64,000 bases of DNA from CBDCNH01 sp965219015 (GTDB lineage Bacteria > Pseudomonadota > Alphaproteobacteria > Rhodobacterales > Rhodobacteraceae): assembly GCA_965219015.1 (NCBI GenBank), contig CBDCNH010000005.1, positions 744,001-808,000 on the forward strand, in the 5' to 3' direction. Below the pieces are notes generated by a model. That model saw only the letters and a list, made by a program, of their open reading frames with translations, ran no database searches and had not been told where the DNA came from. Below, in pieces: positions 17,721-27,421 of this stretch (position 1 is its first letter; every line of letters starts with the position of its first letter). The position numbers and the translations under genes were made by a program.

Positions 17721-19157
17721 ATGGCCCGCCGGGTTCTGTCCGTGGCGTCGGAATGCGTGCCACTCGTCAAGACGGGCGGGCTTGCCGACGTGACCGGAGC
17801 CTTGCCGGGAGCGCTGGCACCGCTCGGCTGGGACATGCGGGTGCTCATCCCGGCCTATCCGGGGCTGCTCGCGCGCATCGGCACGCCACGAGAGGTCTGG
17901 GCGGACAGCGACCTCTTCGGCGGTCCCGCACGGGTCGTCGCCGGCTCCGGCGCCTTCGCGGCGATCCTCCTCCTCGACGCCCCGCATCTCTACGACCGAA
18001 CGGGGGGTCCGTATCTCGATCCGACGGGCCGTGACTACCGGGACAATCCAGAGCGCTTCGCGGCCTTGTCCTGGGCCGCGGCGGCACTCGCACGCACGGG
18101 GCTGGCGGACGGGTGGCGACCGGAGGTGCTCCACGCGCACGACTGGCAGGGGGCGCTCGCGCCGGCCTACCTGCGCTACGCTCCGGCCGATGCCCTGCGG
18201 ACGGTGCTCACCGTCCACAACATCGCGTTCCAGGGCCTCGCGCCGAGCGACCGGATCGGCGCGCTGCGGCTGCCCTACGCCGGCTACACGGCCGAAGGCT
18301 TCGAGTACTGGGACCAGATCAACGTGCTGAAGGCGGGGCTGGTGACCGCCGACGCGATCACCACGGTGAGCCCGCGCTATGCCGAGGAGCTGATGCGCCC
18401 GGCGTTCGGGATGGGGCTCGAGGGGGTCATCGCGGGCCGCGCGGCGGACCTCGTCGGCATCCTCAACGGCGTCGATACGGACGTGTGGTCGCCCGAGGCC
18501 GACCCTGCGGTCACCGCCTACGGCGCCCGGACTCTCGCGCGGAAACGTCTCAACCGGCGCGATCTGATGTCCGTGTTCGATCTCGCGGGCGACGGGCCGC
18601 TGGCCATCGTCGTCAGTCGGCTGACGGAGCAGAAGGGGATCGACCTCATCCCCGAGGTGCTGCCGGACTACGTGCGGGCGGGCGGGCTCCTCGCCGTGCT
18701 CGGCACCGGTGCGCCGGATCTCGAGCGTGCGATGGTGGACGCGGCGGCGCGCTTTCCCGGCCGCGTCGGCGTGCAGATCGGCTACGACGAAGCGCTCTCG
18801 CACCGCATGTTCGCGGGCGGCGACGCGGTGCTGGTGCCGTCGCGCTTCGAGCCCTGCGGGCTCACGCAGATGTACGGGCTGCGCTACGGCACCGTGCCGG
18901 TGGTGGCAGCGACGGGCGGGCTCGCGGATACCGTCATCGACGCGAACCCCGCGGCCTGCGCGGCCCGCGTGGCGACGGGCATCACCTTTGCCCCGACCGA
19001 TGCGATCGGGCTTGCCCAGGCGCTGCGGCGGCTGGTGACGCTCTACGCCGATCGTGCCGGCTGGACCGCGATGCAGCGGCAGGGCATGAAGCAGCCTGTC
19101 GGCTGGGCGACATCGGCGGCCGCCTATGCGGCGCTCTATGCCGGCCTCGGCGGGTGA
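17721..19157 (+). CDS. glgA: Glycogen synthase (ADP-glucose-dependent)
   Basis: GT5 glycosyltransferase of 478 residues that extends alpha-1,4-glucan from ADP-glucose. The N-terminal KTGGLADV motif (residues 17-24) binds ADP-glucose. In the C-terminal half VSRLTEQKGIDLI and PSRFEPCGLTQMYGLRYGTVPVV are the conserved GT-B nucleotide-binding and catalytic segments, the latter holding the active-site glutamate. It starts three bases after glgC stops, and its stop overlaps the GTG of glgX (GTGA), so the operon is translationally coupled. Confidence 0.96.
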   Translation: MARRVLSVASECVPLVKTGGLADVTGALPGALAPLGWDMRVLIPAYPGLLARIGTPREVWADSDLFGGPARVVAGSGAFAAILLLDAPHLYDRTGGPYLDPTGRDYRDNPERFAALSWAAAALARTGLADGWRPEVLHAHDWQGALAPAYLRYAPADALRTVLTVHNIAFQGLAPSDRIGALRLPYAGYTAEGFEYWDQINVLKAGLVTADAITTVSPRYAEELMRPAFGMGLEGVIAGRAADLVGILNGVDTDVWSPEADPAVTAYGARTLARKRLNRRDLMSVFDLAGDGPLAIVVSRLTEQKGIDLIPEVLPDYVRAGGLLAVLGTGAPDLERAMVDAAARFPGRVGVQIGYDEALSHRMFAGGDAVLVPSRFEPCGLTQMYGLRYGTVPVVAATGGLADTVIDANPAACAARVATGITFAPTDAIGLAQALRRLVTLYADRAGWTAMQRQGMKQPVGWATSAAAYAALYAGLGG

Positions 19158-21277
19158 GCGTCTCCGGCCTGCCACGGAGCCTCCGCAACCACCCGACCTC
19201 CGCCGGGCGCCCGTGGCCGATGGGCGCGACCTTCGACGGTGCGGGCGTCAACTTCGCCGTGTTCTCCGCCCACGCCGAGGCGCTCGAACTCTGCCTCTTC
19301 TCCGACGACGGGCGCCGCGAGCTCGCACGGCTGCCGTTCCGCGACCGCGACGGCGACACCTGGCACGCGCGCGTCGAGGGTCTGACGCCCGGCACGCTCT
19401 ACGGGCTTCGGGCGCATGGCCCCTACGCCCCCGAGCACGGCCACCGCTTCAACCCGCACAAGCTGCTGATCGACCCTTACGCCAAACGGCTCGAAGGCCG
19501 GCTGCGCTGGTCGGACGCCGTGCTCGGCTACCGCGCGGGCTCGCCGCGCGGCGACCTCTCGTTCGACAACCGCGACAGCGCCTTCGCGGTGCCGAAGTCG
19601 GTGGTGGTCGATCCGACGTTCGAGTGGGGCGACGACCGCCCGCCGCGCGTGCCGATGGCCGAGACGGTGATCTACGAGGCCCATCCCAAGGGGCTGACCT
19701 GCGCGCATCCCCGCGTCGACCCGAACCTGCGCGGCACCTACCTCGGGCTCTGCGCCGAGCCGATGCTCGAGCACTACGCCCGCCTCGGGATCACCACGCT
19801 GGAGCTCCTGCCCTGCCAGGCATTCCTCGACGACCGGGCGCTGATCAACGCGGGGCTCAAGAACTACTGGGGCTACCAGACCATCGGCTTCTTCGCTCCC
19901 GAGCCGCGCTACATGGCGAAGAACGCGCTCTGGGAGTTCCAGACGATGGTTCGCAGGCTCCATGCCGCGGGGGTCGAAGTGATCCTCGACGTGGTCTACA
20001 ACCACACCGGCGAGGGCAGCGAACTCGGCCCGACGCTCTGTTTCCGCGGGCTCGACAACGCGGCCTACTACCGGCTCGCCGATGGCGGCCGGCGCTCGAT
20101 CAACGACACCGGCACCGGCAACACGCTCGCGACCGCGCATCCGATGGTTTTGCGGATGGTGCTCGATTCGCTGCGCTACTGGATCGAGGTCATGCATGTC
20201 GACGGCTTCCGGTTCGACCTCGCGACGGCGCTCGCGCGCGAGCCGCAGGGGTTCGACGCCGACGGCGGCTTCCTCGACGCGCTGCGGCAGGATCCGGTGA
20301 TCGGGCGCGTCAAGCTCATCGCCGAGCCCTGGGATCTGGGGCCGGGCGGCTACCAGCTCGGCAGCTGGCCGCATCCGTTCCTCGAATGGAACGACCGCTT
20401 CCGCGACGGCGTTCGAAAGTTTTGGCGCGGGGATCGTGGCATGGTGGCGGACCTCTCGAAACGGCTCCTCGGCTCCGCCGAGCTGTTCGATCGAGGCAAT
20501 CGCGCCGCCACGGCGTCGCTGAATTTCGTCAGCGCGCACGACGGGTTCACGCTCGCCGACGTCGTGAGCTACGCGGTGAAGAACAACCTCGCCAACGGCG
20601 AGGACAACCGCGACGGCCACAACGACAACCATTCCGACAACATGGGCGCAGAGGGCCAGACCGCGAACCCGGTGATCCGCGCCGGACGGGCGCGGCGGGT
20701 CCGCAACATCCTCACGACGCTCTTTCTCTCGCAGGGCACGCCGATGCTGCTCGCGGGCGACGAGCTCGGCAACTCGCAGGGCGGCAACAACAACGGCTAC
20801 GCCCAGGACAACGCGACGAGCTGGATCGACTGGCGCACTGCGGACCGCGACCTCATCGCCTTCACCGCGCGGCTGATCGCACTCCGGCGGGCGCATCCGG
20901 TGCTGCGCCAGACGCGGTTCCTGCATGGCCGCCCGCGCAGGTTCGACGGCCGCGCCGACGTGGAATGGCGGCTCCCGGACGGCAGCGCTCCCGGACCGAA
21001 CGACTGGCAGAACCCCGACCTCAGGGCGCTCTGCGTGCGGATGCGGATGGCGGCGGGGCGGGGCGATGCGGGCGGCCCGGACGACGACACGCTCTTTCTC
21101 GTGTTCAACGCGGGGCCCGAAGTCACCGTGACGCTGCCGGAAGCGCCCGCCGGCTGGGTGTGCCTTCTCGATACCGCGCGCCTCGGTGCGCCGTCAGACC
21201 TTGCGGATGCGACCGTTCCGGTTGCCGCGGCCAGCGTGCTCGTGTTCGCCTTTGCTTCCACAGGAGATCCCCGATGA
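19154..21277 (+). CDS. glgX: Glycogen debranching enzyme
   Basis: Isoamylase-type GH13 enzyme of 707 residues that hydrolyses alpha-1,6 branches of limit dextrins left by glycogen phosphorylase. It has an N-terminal CBM48-like region (GATFDGAGVNFAVFSAHAEA), then the catalytic barrel with VDGFRFDLA (nucleophile Asp), LIAEPWDLGPGGYQLG (acid/base Glu) and SAHDGFTL. The start is GTG 19154, overlapping the glgA stop; a longer frame upstream is only glgA read out of frame. Its stop overlaps the ATG of pgm (ATGA). Confidence 0.95.
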   Translation: MSVSGLPRSLRNHPTSAGRPWPMGATFDGAGVNFAVFSAHAEALELCLFSDDGRRELARLPFRDRDGDTWHARVEGLTPGTLYGLRAHGPYAPEHGHRFNPHKLLIDPYAKRLEGRLRWSDAVLGYRAGSPRGDLSFDNRDSAFAVPKSVVVDPTFEWGDDRPPRVPMAETVIYEAHPKGLTCAHPRVDPNLRGTYLGLCAEPMLEHYARLGITTLELLPCQAFLDDRALINAGLKNYWGYQTIGFFAPEPRYMAKNALWEFQTMVRRLHAAGVEVILDVVYNHTGEGSELGPTLCFRGLDNAAYYRLADGGRRSINDTGTGNTLATAHPMVLRMVLDSLRYWIEVMHVDGFRFDLATALAREPQGFDADGGFLDALRQDPVIGRVKLIAEPWDLGPGGYQLGSWPHPFLEWNDRFRDGVRKFWRGDRGMVADLSKRLLGSAELFDRGNRAATASLNFVSAHDGFTLADVVSYAVKNNLANGEDNRDGHNDNHSDNMGAEGQTANPVIRAGRARRVRNILTTLFLSQGTPMLLAGDELGNSQGGNNNGYAQDNATSWIDWRTADRDLIAFTARLIALRRAHPVLRQTRFLHGRPRRFDGRADVEWRLPDGSAPGPNDWQNPDLRALCVRMRMAAGRGDAGGPDDDTLFLVFNAGPEVTVTLPEAPAGWVCLLDTARLGAPSDLADATVPVAAASVLVFAFASTGDPR

Positions 21278-22902
21278 CCCTCACCGTGCCCGTGACCCCG
21301 TTCGACGACCAGAAACCCGGTACGTCGGGCCTGCGGAAGAAGACGCGCGTCTTCATGCAGACGCACTACCTCGAATGCTTCGTGCAGGCGGTCTTCGACG
21401 CCATCGGGGGGGCGACGGGAAAGGTGTTCGTGCTCGGTGGCGACGGGCGGTTCTTCAATGAGCGCGCGATCCAGGTCATCCTTCGGATGGCCGCGGCGAA
21501 CGGTGCGGACCGCGTCATCGTGGGGCAGGGCGGGATCCTCTCGACGCCCGCCGCCTCGCACCTGATCCGCTCGGAGCCGATGGCGGGCGGGCTCATCCTC
21601 TCGGCGAGCCACAATCCCGGCGGGCACGACGAGGACTTCGGCATCAAGTTCAACGCCCCGAACGGCGGCCCCGCGCCCGAGAGCGTGACGGACGCCATCT
21701 ACGCCGCCACGACGGCGATCCGCGAGTACCGCATCCTCGAGGCGGACGACATCGACCTTTCGGTGCAGGGTTCTCTGGCGCTCGACACGCTCCGCATCGA
21801 TGTCGTGGACCCGGTCAGCCATTACGCGGCGCTGATGGAGAAGCTCTTCGATTTCGATGCGATCGGGGAGATGTTCGCGGGGGGCTTCACGATGCGCTTC
21901 GACGCGATGAACGCGGTCACGGGGCCCTACGCCACGCAGATCCTCGAGCACCGGCTGGGGCTCGCCGCGGGCTCCGTCGTCAACGCGGCGCCGCTGCCGG
22001 ACTTCGGCGGCATCCATCCCGACCCGAACCCGACCTGGGCCAAGGGGCTGATGGAGGAGATGATGGGCGACGGCGCGCCCGACTTCGGGGCCGCCTCCGA
22101 TGGCGACGGAGACCGCAACATGATCCTCGGGCGCGGCATCTACGTCAGCCCCTCGGACAGCCTCGCGGTGCTCGCGGCCAACGCGCATCTGGCGCCGGGC
22201 TATGCGGGCGGTCTGAAAGGGGTGGCGCGCTCGATGCCGACCTCGGCGGCGGTGGACCGGGTCGCCGAAAAGCTCGGCATCCCGGCCTTCGAGACGCCGA
22301 CGGGGTGGAAGTTCTTCGGCACGCTCCTCGACGCGGGCCGCGCGACGCTCTGCGGCGAGGAGAGCTTCGGCACCGGCTCGGACCACGTGCGCGAGAAGGA
22401 CGGCCTCTGGGCGGTGCTCCTGTGGCTCAACATCCTCGCCAAGCGCGGCGAGAGCGTGGCGGAGGTCCTTCGCGCGCATTGGGCGGAGTACGGGCGCAAC
22501 TACTACTCGCGGCACGATTTCGAGGGCTGCGAGAGCGCCGGGGCGGCGCAGATGATGGACAAGCTGAGGGGCACGCTCGACGGGCTTGGCGGTACGGAGG
22601 TCGAGGGCATGACGGTCGCCAAGGCCGACGACTTCGCCTACGAGGATCCGATCGACCATTCGGTGACGGAGCATCAGGGCGTGCGGATCGTGTTCGAGGA
22701 CGGCGCGCGGATCGTGCTTCGGCTCTCGGGGACCGGCACCTCGGGCGCCACGCTCCGGCTCTATGTCGAGCGCTACGTGCCGGGGCCGGACGGGCTCGAT
22801 GCCGATCCGCAGGACGCGCTCGCCCCGGTGATCCGGGCGGCCCACGCGCTCGCGGGGATCGGGGCGCACATTGGCCGCGACGCGCCGGATGTCGTGACCT
22901 AA
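21274..22902 (+). CDS. pgm: Alpha-D-glucose phosphate-specific phosphoglucomutase
   Basis: Interconverts glucose 1-phosphate and glucose 6-phosphate, linking glycogen turnover to central metabolism. The 542-residue protein has the phosphoserine loop SASHNPGG, the metal-binding loop DGDGDRN and the sugar-binding GEESFGTGSDHVREKDG. AGGAGAT precedes the ATG, which overlaps the glgX stop. It is the last gene of the glycogen operon, and its TAA stop overlaps the TAG stop of the convergent small membrane-protein gene by two bases. Confidence 0.95.
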   Translation: MTLTVPVTPFDDQKPGTSGLRKKTRVFMQTHYLECFVQAVFDAIGGATGKVFVLGGDGRFFNERAIQVILRMAAANGADRVIVGQGGILSTPAASHLIRSEPMAGGLILSASHNPGGHDEDFGIKFNAPNGGPAPESVTDAIYAATTAIREYRILEADDIDLSVQGSLALDTLRIDVVDPVSHYAALMEKLFDFDAIGEMFAGGFTMRFDAMNAVTGPYATQILEHRLGLAAGSVVNAAPLPDFGGIHPDPNPTWAKGLMEEMMGDGAPDFGAASDGDGDRNMILGRGIYVSPSDSLAVLAANAHLAPGYAGGLKGVARSMPTSAAVDRVAEKLGIPAFETPTGWKFFGTLLDAGRATLCGEESFGTGSDHVREKDGLWAVLLWLNILAKRGESVAEVLRAHWAEYGRNYYSRHDFEGCESAGAAQMMDKLRGTLDGLGGTEVEGMTVAKADDFAYEDPIDHSVTEHQGVRIVFEDGARIVLRLSGTGTSGATLRLYVERYVPGPDGLDADPQDALAPVIRAAHALAGIGAHIGRDAPDVVT

Positions 22903-23057
22903 CCCCTGCGCGGGCCTGCGAAGAAGTCCCATGCGATGAGGGCGACCGTCACCGCGGTGACGATGCCGAGGTCGAGCCTCGGGACGTAGAACGGGATCGT
23001 GACCACGAAGACGGTCACGACGGCGAAGGCCACGACCTTCAGCACGATGTCAGGCAT
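22899..23057 (-). CDS. Small two-helix membrane protein
   Basis: Predicted protein of 52 residues with two hydrophobic segments (VLKVVAFAVVTVFVVTIPFYV and LGIVTAVTVALIAWDFFAG) and a basic tail GPRRG. I do not recognise a family. Its ATG at 23057 lies eight bases inside the end of the upstream amidase gene, so it probably ends the TRAP-amidase operon. A frame extending to 23123 reads antisense-like Arg/Pro-rich sequence and is not used. Confidence 0.6.
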   Translation of the reverse strand: MPDIVLKVVAFAVVTVFVVTIPFYVPRLDLGIVTAVTVALIAWDFFAGPRRG

Positions 23058-24402
23058 CGGCGGTCTCCTCGGTGCGGGCGAGCTGGCCCGCGAGCCACGT
23101 GGCAGTGCGAAGGAGCCGCGCATCGCCGCCGCGGGGGCCGACGAGTTGCACCCCCATCGGCAGGCCGTCCTCGGTCACGAGGAGCGGCAGGCTGATCGCA
23201 GGCGTGCGCGCGAGCGTCCAGAGGCCGGCGAAGACGCCCGAGCCGGTGCTCGCGAGCCCTTCCGGCGCGGGGCCGAGCGCGGCGGGGGTCAGGATCGCGT
23301 CGCAGCGGGCGAAGATCTCCTCGAGGCCCGCGTAGAGCACGTCCGGCCAGTCGAGCGCGGCGATGTAGTCGCGCGCGAGAATGGCGCGGCCGGTCGCCAT
23401 CGCGGCGGCGAGGACGGGCGAGAAGCGCTCGCCGCCGCGCCGCTCGTGCGCGAAGTAGCACTTCGCCATCTCCGCGTGGTTGATGCGCTCGCGGACCTCG
23501 GCGGCGCTGTCGAACGCGGTCGGCAGCGCCGCGACGAACGCGCGCTCGCCGAGGTGCCGGACGAGCTCGGCGAAGGCGTCGCGGGTGGCGGGGTCCGCGC
23601 CGTCGAAGCCCGGAGGCGGCACGAAGGCGAGGAGCGGCGGCACCGGGGGCAGGGCGCTCGCCGTCTCGAGCAGCCGCGGCGCGGGGCGCGGGCTCGTGGC
23701 CGGGTCGCCCGGATCGTCGCCGAAGAGCGCCTCCGCGAGGAGCGCCGCCCCGGTCACGTCGCGCGCGAACACACCCACCGTGTCGAGGCTCGGCGACTGC
23801 GAGAGGATGCCGGTGCGGGGGATGGCGCCGAACGTGGGCTTGAACCCGATGACGCCGCAGAACGCCGCGGGCCGGATCACCGAGCCGCCGGTCTGCGTGC
23901 CGACGGCGAGCGGCACCATGCCGGCCGCGACCGCAGCGGCCGAGCCCTGCGACGAGCCGCCGGGCGTGCGGCCCGGCGCCGCGGGGTTCGCGGTCGGGCC
24001 GGGGTGCAGGTAGGCCATCTCGGCCGTCGCGGTCTTGCCGAAGATCACCGCCCCGGCGGCGCGCAAACGCCGGACGACATGGGCATCGTCGACGGGCACG
24101 CGGCCCGCGTCGATCGGCGTGCCGTTCTCGGTCGGGATGCCGGCGGTGTCGATGATGTCCTTGACCGCGACGGGCACGCCGTGGAGGGGCCCGATCGCGG
24201 CGCCCGTCGCGCGCCAGGCGTCGAGCCTCCGGGCCTGCGCGCGCACGTGCTCGGGGTCGAACCAGGCGAAGGCGCGGACCTCGGGGTCAAGCGCTGCGAC
24301 GCGCGCGATGGCGGCCTCGGCGACCTCGAGCGCCCGAAGCGCGCCCGTGGCCAGGCGGTCGCGCATCTCGACCGCGCCGAGGGCGAGCGGATCACTTGCC
24401 AT
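23050..24402 (-). CDS. Amidase-signature family hydrolase
   Basis: Amidase-signature hydrolase of 450 residues. The Ser-cisSer-Lys triad is visible: lysine in PVAVKDIID, and the two serines in TPGGSSQGSAAAVA followed by GTQTGGSVIRPA, which carries the nucleophile in the usual arrangement. Cytoplasmic. It lacks the features of GatA (no gatB or gatC nearby) and sits eleven bases inside the end of a TRAP dctM gene, so it probably hydrolyses an amide brought in by that transporter. The actual substrate is unknown. Confidence 0.88.
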   Translation of the reverse strand: MASDPLALGAVEMRDRLATGALRALEVAEAAIARVAALDPEVRAFAWFDPEHVRAQARRLDAWRATGAAIGPLHGVPVAVKDIIDTAGIPTENGTPIDAGRVPVDDAHVVRRLRAAGAVIFGKTATAEMAYLHPGPTANPAAPGRTPGGSSQGSAAAVAAGMVPLAVGTQTGGSVIRPAAFCGVIGFKPTFGAIPRTGILSQSPSLDTVGVFARDVTGAALLAEALFGDDPGDPATSPRPAPRLLETASALPPVPPLLAFVPPPGFDGADPATRDAFAELVRHLGERAFVAALPTAFDSAAEVRERINHAEMAKCYFAHERRGGERFSPVLAAAMATGRAILARDYIAALDWPDVLYAGLEEIFARCDAILTPAALGPAPEGLASTGSGVFAGLWTLARTPAISLPLLVTEDGLPMGVQLVGPRGGDARLLRTATWLAGQLARTEETADA

Positions 24403-25810
24403 AGAAGTAGTTCGGCAGCCCGAAGACGAGCGACGGGAACACGTAGACCAGCGACATCGCCACGAAAACCATCAGGAGAAAGGGCATCACGCCCGCGAAG
24501 ATCTGCGTCAGCCGCACCTCCGGCGGAGCGATGCCCTTGAGGTAATAGGCCGACATCGCCATCGGGGGCGTCAGGAACGACGTCTGGAGGTTGAGCGCCA
24601 CGAGGATGCCGAAGAACAGCGGGTCCACCCCGAACTGCGGCAGCAGCGGCAGGAAGATGGGCACGAAGATGATGATGATCTCCGACCACTCGAGCGGCCA
24701 GCCGAGCAGGAAGATGATGAGCTGCGCGAGGAGCAGGAACTGCAGCGGCGAGAGGTTGAAGCCGGTCACGAAGTCCGAGACCAGCCGCTCGCCGCCGAGG
24801 TAGGAGAACACCGCCGAGAAGGTGTAGGAGCCGACGAAGAGCCAGCACACCATCGCGGTCGTCCGCACGGTGAGGTACACGCTCTCGCGCAGCCGTCCGA
24901 AGGTCATCGCGCGATAGGCGACCGCGAGCACGATGCCGCCGAGCGCGCCGATGGAGGCGGCCTCGGTCGGCGTCGCGAGGCCGAAGAGGATCGAGCCCAG
25001 CACGGCGAAGATCAGGACCGCGAGCGGGAAGAACGAGGTCGCGAGCATCACCGCGAGCTCGCCCCGCGGCACGTCGGGCACCTCGTCGCGCGTCGGGCGG
25101 GGAGCCACCGCGGGCTGCAGGACGGCGCGGCCGACGACGTAGACGAGGTAGAGCCCGACGAGCGTGAAGCCCGGCAGCAGCGCCGCCTGGTAGAGCCGCA
25201 CGACGGAGACGCCCGACGCCGCGGCGTAGACGATGAGCATGATCGACGGCGGGATCAGGATGCCGAGCGTGCCGCCGGCGCAGATGATCCCCGAGGCGAA
25301 GGAATGGTCGTAGCGCGCCTTCATCATCGCGGGGAGCGCCAGAAGCCCCATCAGCGTGACCACGGCGCCGACGATGCCGGTGGCGGTCGCGAAGAGGGCG
25401 CAGGTCACGAGCGCCGCGACCCCCATCGAGCCCGGGATGTTCTTCGCCGCGATGTTGAGCGTGGTGAAGAGCCGGCTGACGATGTTCGCGCGCTCGACGA
25501 TGTAGCCCATGAAGAGGAAGAGCGGCACCGCGGTCAGCGTGTCGTTCGACATCACCGTGTAGGTCTGGTTGATGAAGAGGTCGAAGATGCGGTTGTTGAA
25601 GAACCCGTCGATCCAGTTCGACGTGCTGTCCCACCACGAGGCGTCCTCGGTCAGTCGGTTGAAGGCGCGCCACATCCGGTCGGGGTCGAAGTACGCGAAG
25701 TAGCCGAAGCCGATGCCGAGCGCCATCAGCGTGAAGGCGATGGGGAAGCCGAGAAAGACGAACACGATGAACACGGCGAGCATCGTGAGGGCAACCTCGG
25801 GGTTCGTCAC
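24392..25810 (-). CDS. dctM: TRAP transporter large permease
   Basis: Large membrane subunit of a tripartite ATP-independent periplasmic transporter, 472 residues with about a dozen hydrophobic segments. Typical signatures include GFPIAFTLMALGIGFG near the N-terminus, the internal ASGIICAGGTLGILIPPS (loop with conserved Pro pair) and a later matching repeat LNLQTSFLTPPMAMSAYYLKGI. The start is GTG 25810, overlapping the dctQ stop as GTGA. Long loops between helices 2 and 3 (DPDRMWRAFNRLTEDASWWDS) suggest the subgroup often found with mannitol-, amide- or keto-acid-type DctP proteins. Confidence 0.93.
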   Translation of the reverse strand: MTNPEVALTMLAVFIVFVFLGFPIAFTLMALGIGFGYFAYFDPDRMWRAFNRLTEDASWWDSTSNWIDGFFNNRIFDLFINQTYTVMSNDTLTAVPLFLFMGYIVERANIVSRLFTTLNIAAKNIPGSMGVAALVTCALFATATGIVGAVVTLMGLLALPAMMKARYDHSFASGIICAGGTLGILIPPSIMLIVYAAASGVSVVRLYQAALLPGFTLVGLYLVYVVGRAVLQPAVAPRPTRDEVPDVPRGELAVMLATSFFPLAVLIFAVLGSILFGLATPTEAASIGALGGIVLAVAYRAMTFGRLRESVYLTVRTTAMVCWLFVGSYTFSAVFSYLGGERLVSDFVTGFNLSPLQFLLLAQLIIFLLGWPLEWSEIIIIFVPIFLPLLPQFGVDPLFFGILVALNLQTSFLTPPMAMSAYYLKGIAPPEVRLTQIFAGVMPFLLMVFVAMSLVYVFPSLVFGLPNYFYGK

Positions 25811-26388
25811 GCGCGGCGCTCCGCCGAGGCCGCGGCCTCGCGGATGAGGAGCGCCTCGGTCTCCTCGACGTCCTCGTCCGCCGCGAGCCAGGTGCCGGTG
25901 CGGACCGCGAGGATGCAGCGGCAGACCTGCGCCAGCCCCTGCACGAAGAGAAGGAGCCCTGCCGCCACGAGCACGGTCTTGAACTGGAAGATCGGGATCC
26001 CCGCGGGCGAGTTCACGCTGACCTCGCCATAGCGCCACGAGCGCGCGGCGTACTTCCAGCCCGAGAAGATCAGCGCTGTGATGCCGGGAAAGAAGAACAC
26101 GAGATAGAGCACGAGGTCGATCGAGCCCTGCACCCGCACCGGCCAGAGCCGGTAGAGGAAATCGCCCCGCACGTGGCCCCCGCGCGACAGCGTGTAGGCG
26201 CCGCCCATCATGAAGAGCGTGCCGTACATGATGAACGACACGTCGAGCGACCACGGCGTCGGCGAGTTCAGCACGTAGCGCACGAAGACCTCGTAGCTCA
26301 TGCCGAAGGTCATCATCACCACGAGCCAGGCGAAGGCCTTGCCGAACCACGCCGAAAGCCGGTCGGCAAAGCGGATGAACGGAATCAT
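25807..26388 (-). CDS. dctQ: TRAP transporter small permease
   Basis: Four-helix small membrane subunit of the TRAP transporter, 193 residues, pairing with the overlapping dctM product. Hydrophobic segments include AFAWLVVMMTFGMSYEVFVRYVL, SFIMYGTLFMMGGAYTL, IDLVLYLVFFFPGITALIF and TVLVAAGLLLFVQGLAQV; the VRYVLNSPTPWS motif is characteristic of DctQ. AAAGGGA upstream of ATG 26388 decides the start over the ATG at 26403. It is followed by dctM and the amidase and preceded by a damaged dctP gene. Confidence 0.9.
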   Translation of the reverse strand: MIPFIRFADRLSAWFGKAFAWLVVMMTFGMSYEVFVRYVLNSPTPWSLDVSFIMYGTLFMMGGAYTLSRGGHVRGDFLYRLWPVRVQGSIDLVLYLVFFFPGITALIFSGWKYAARSWRYGEVSVNSPAGIPIFQFKTVLVAAGLLLFVQGLAQVCRCILAVRTGTWLAADEDVEETEALLIREAAASAERRA

Positions 26389-26449
26389 GCGGTCCCTTTC
26401 CATGCGGACGGCCCCGGCGAACCGGGGCCGCGGCAAGCCCTCGAACGGC

Positions 26450-27007
26450 TCAGAGCTTCAGCTTGCCGGGGAAGTAGTGCTCGTAGGCGAGCACGTAGTC
26501 GGGCGCGTTCATCAATTCGTAGTACGTCACCTGCTCGACCCAGGCGCGCTGGCTGTCGAGGATGCGCTTCATCATCTCGTCCTCCTCGAGCTCGGGGATG
26601 AGCTTGTCCCAGCTCTCGATCTGCGCGGCGAGGATGTCCTTGGCGGTGCGCCCGACGGTGATGCCGCCGTCCTGCAGCTTCTTCAGGTCGGAGGAGTATT
26701 CCTTCAGCGCCAGCGCGGTGTTGGAGGTCGAGGCCGCCTCGACCGAGTGCTGCAGGATCGCCTGCAGGTCGGGGTCGAGGCCCTCGAAAAAGTCCCGGTT
26801 GAAGAGGAACTCGAAGCTCTCCGACGCCTGATGGTAGGACGAGAGATAGTAGTACTTCGCCACGTCCTGCGCGCCGAAGCGGCTGTCGGACGAGGGGTTG
26901 TTGAACTCGAACGCGTCGAGCACGCCGCGCTCCATCGCGGGCACGATCTCGCCGCCGGGAAGCTGCGCCACGCTCATGCCGATGTTCTGCAGAAGATCGG
27001 CTGCGAG
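26450..27007 (-). pseudogene. dctP: TRAP substrate-binding protein DctP, N-terminus missing at junction
   Basis: Only the C-terminal part of a periplasmic TRAP binding protein remains. Homology begins abruptly at LAADLLQNIGMSVAQLPGGE (about 27007) and runs to the natural end HYFPGKLKL at 26450. The segment GGEIVPAMERGVLDAFEFNNP carries the conserved arginine/asparagine ligand region. An open frame continues to 27118, but those 37 residues (MYLKTCRTVKIMPQP...) have no signal peptide and do not resemble DctP. An intact family member would be about 360 residues, so roughly half is gone. The break coincides with the change from alpha- to betaproteobacterial gene content. Confidence 0.8.
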
Positions 27008-27421
27008 CCGGCAATGACCCTTCGCCGCCGAAGGAAGCTGTTGCTGGCCAACTCGCCGGCATGAAACGAGATTGGGTTGCGGCATGATCTTCACCGTCCG
27101 GCAAGTCTTGAGGTACACCGGTCTCTCGGCCGGGCGGCTGGCGAAAGTCAGGTAACGGCGCCCGCCGACATTCGCCTGCGAAATCTGGCCAACCGCACCT
27201 AGTCTGATGCAGTCGCTCGGTCGCTAAAGTCGAACGCCAACTCCTGGCCGATAGCGTGCCGACTACGTGCCGTTAGGCCGACATCGCCCCACACCGGCAA
27301 CTGCCAGAACTTCGACCGCCCCACACTGGCGCCGTCGCAGCCGAGGAACGCGACCGTCGCCAGGGCGGATGAAACGTCGCGGTATGGTTGACTTGCCCCC
27401 TCGAACACAACGGAGACCTTC
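27008..27421. other. Junction region without a recognised gene
   Basis: About 410 bp separate the broken alphaproteobacterial dctP from the betaproteobacterial Bug gene. Base composition is visibly less GC-rich than on either side. A minus-strand open frame (27199-27429) translates to SVGRSKFWQLPVWGDVGLTA and related sequence that matches no family I know; stops interrupt the other frames. Only the last bases, with GGAGA before the ATG at 27422, look functional, as the start region of the Bug gene. Confidence 0.5.

Noticed and set aside
13707..19175. Minus-strand open frame of more than 1800 codons
   Set aside because: It runs antisense through glgP, glgC and glgA, which are certain genes; the translation is low-complexity Arg/His/Val-rich sequence.
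24035..26032. Plus-strand open frame of 665 codons
   Set aside because: It is antisense to the amidase and TRAP permease genes; the Glu/Arg/His repeats are the shadow of hydrophobic codons.
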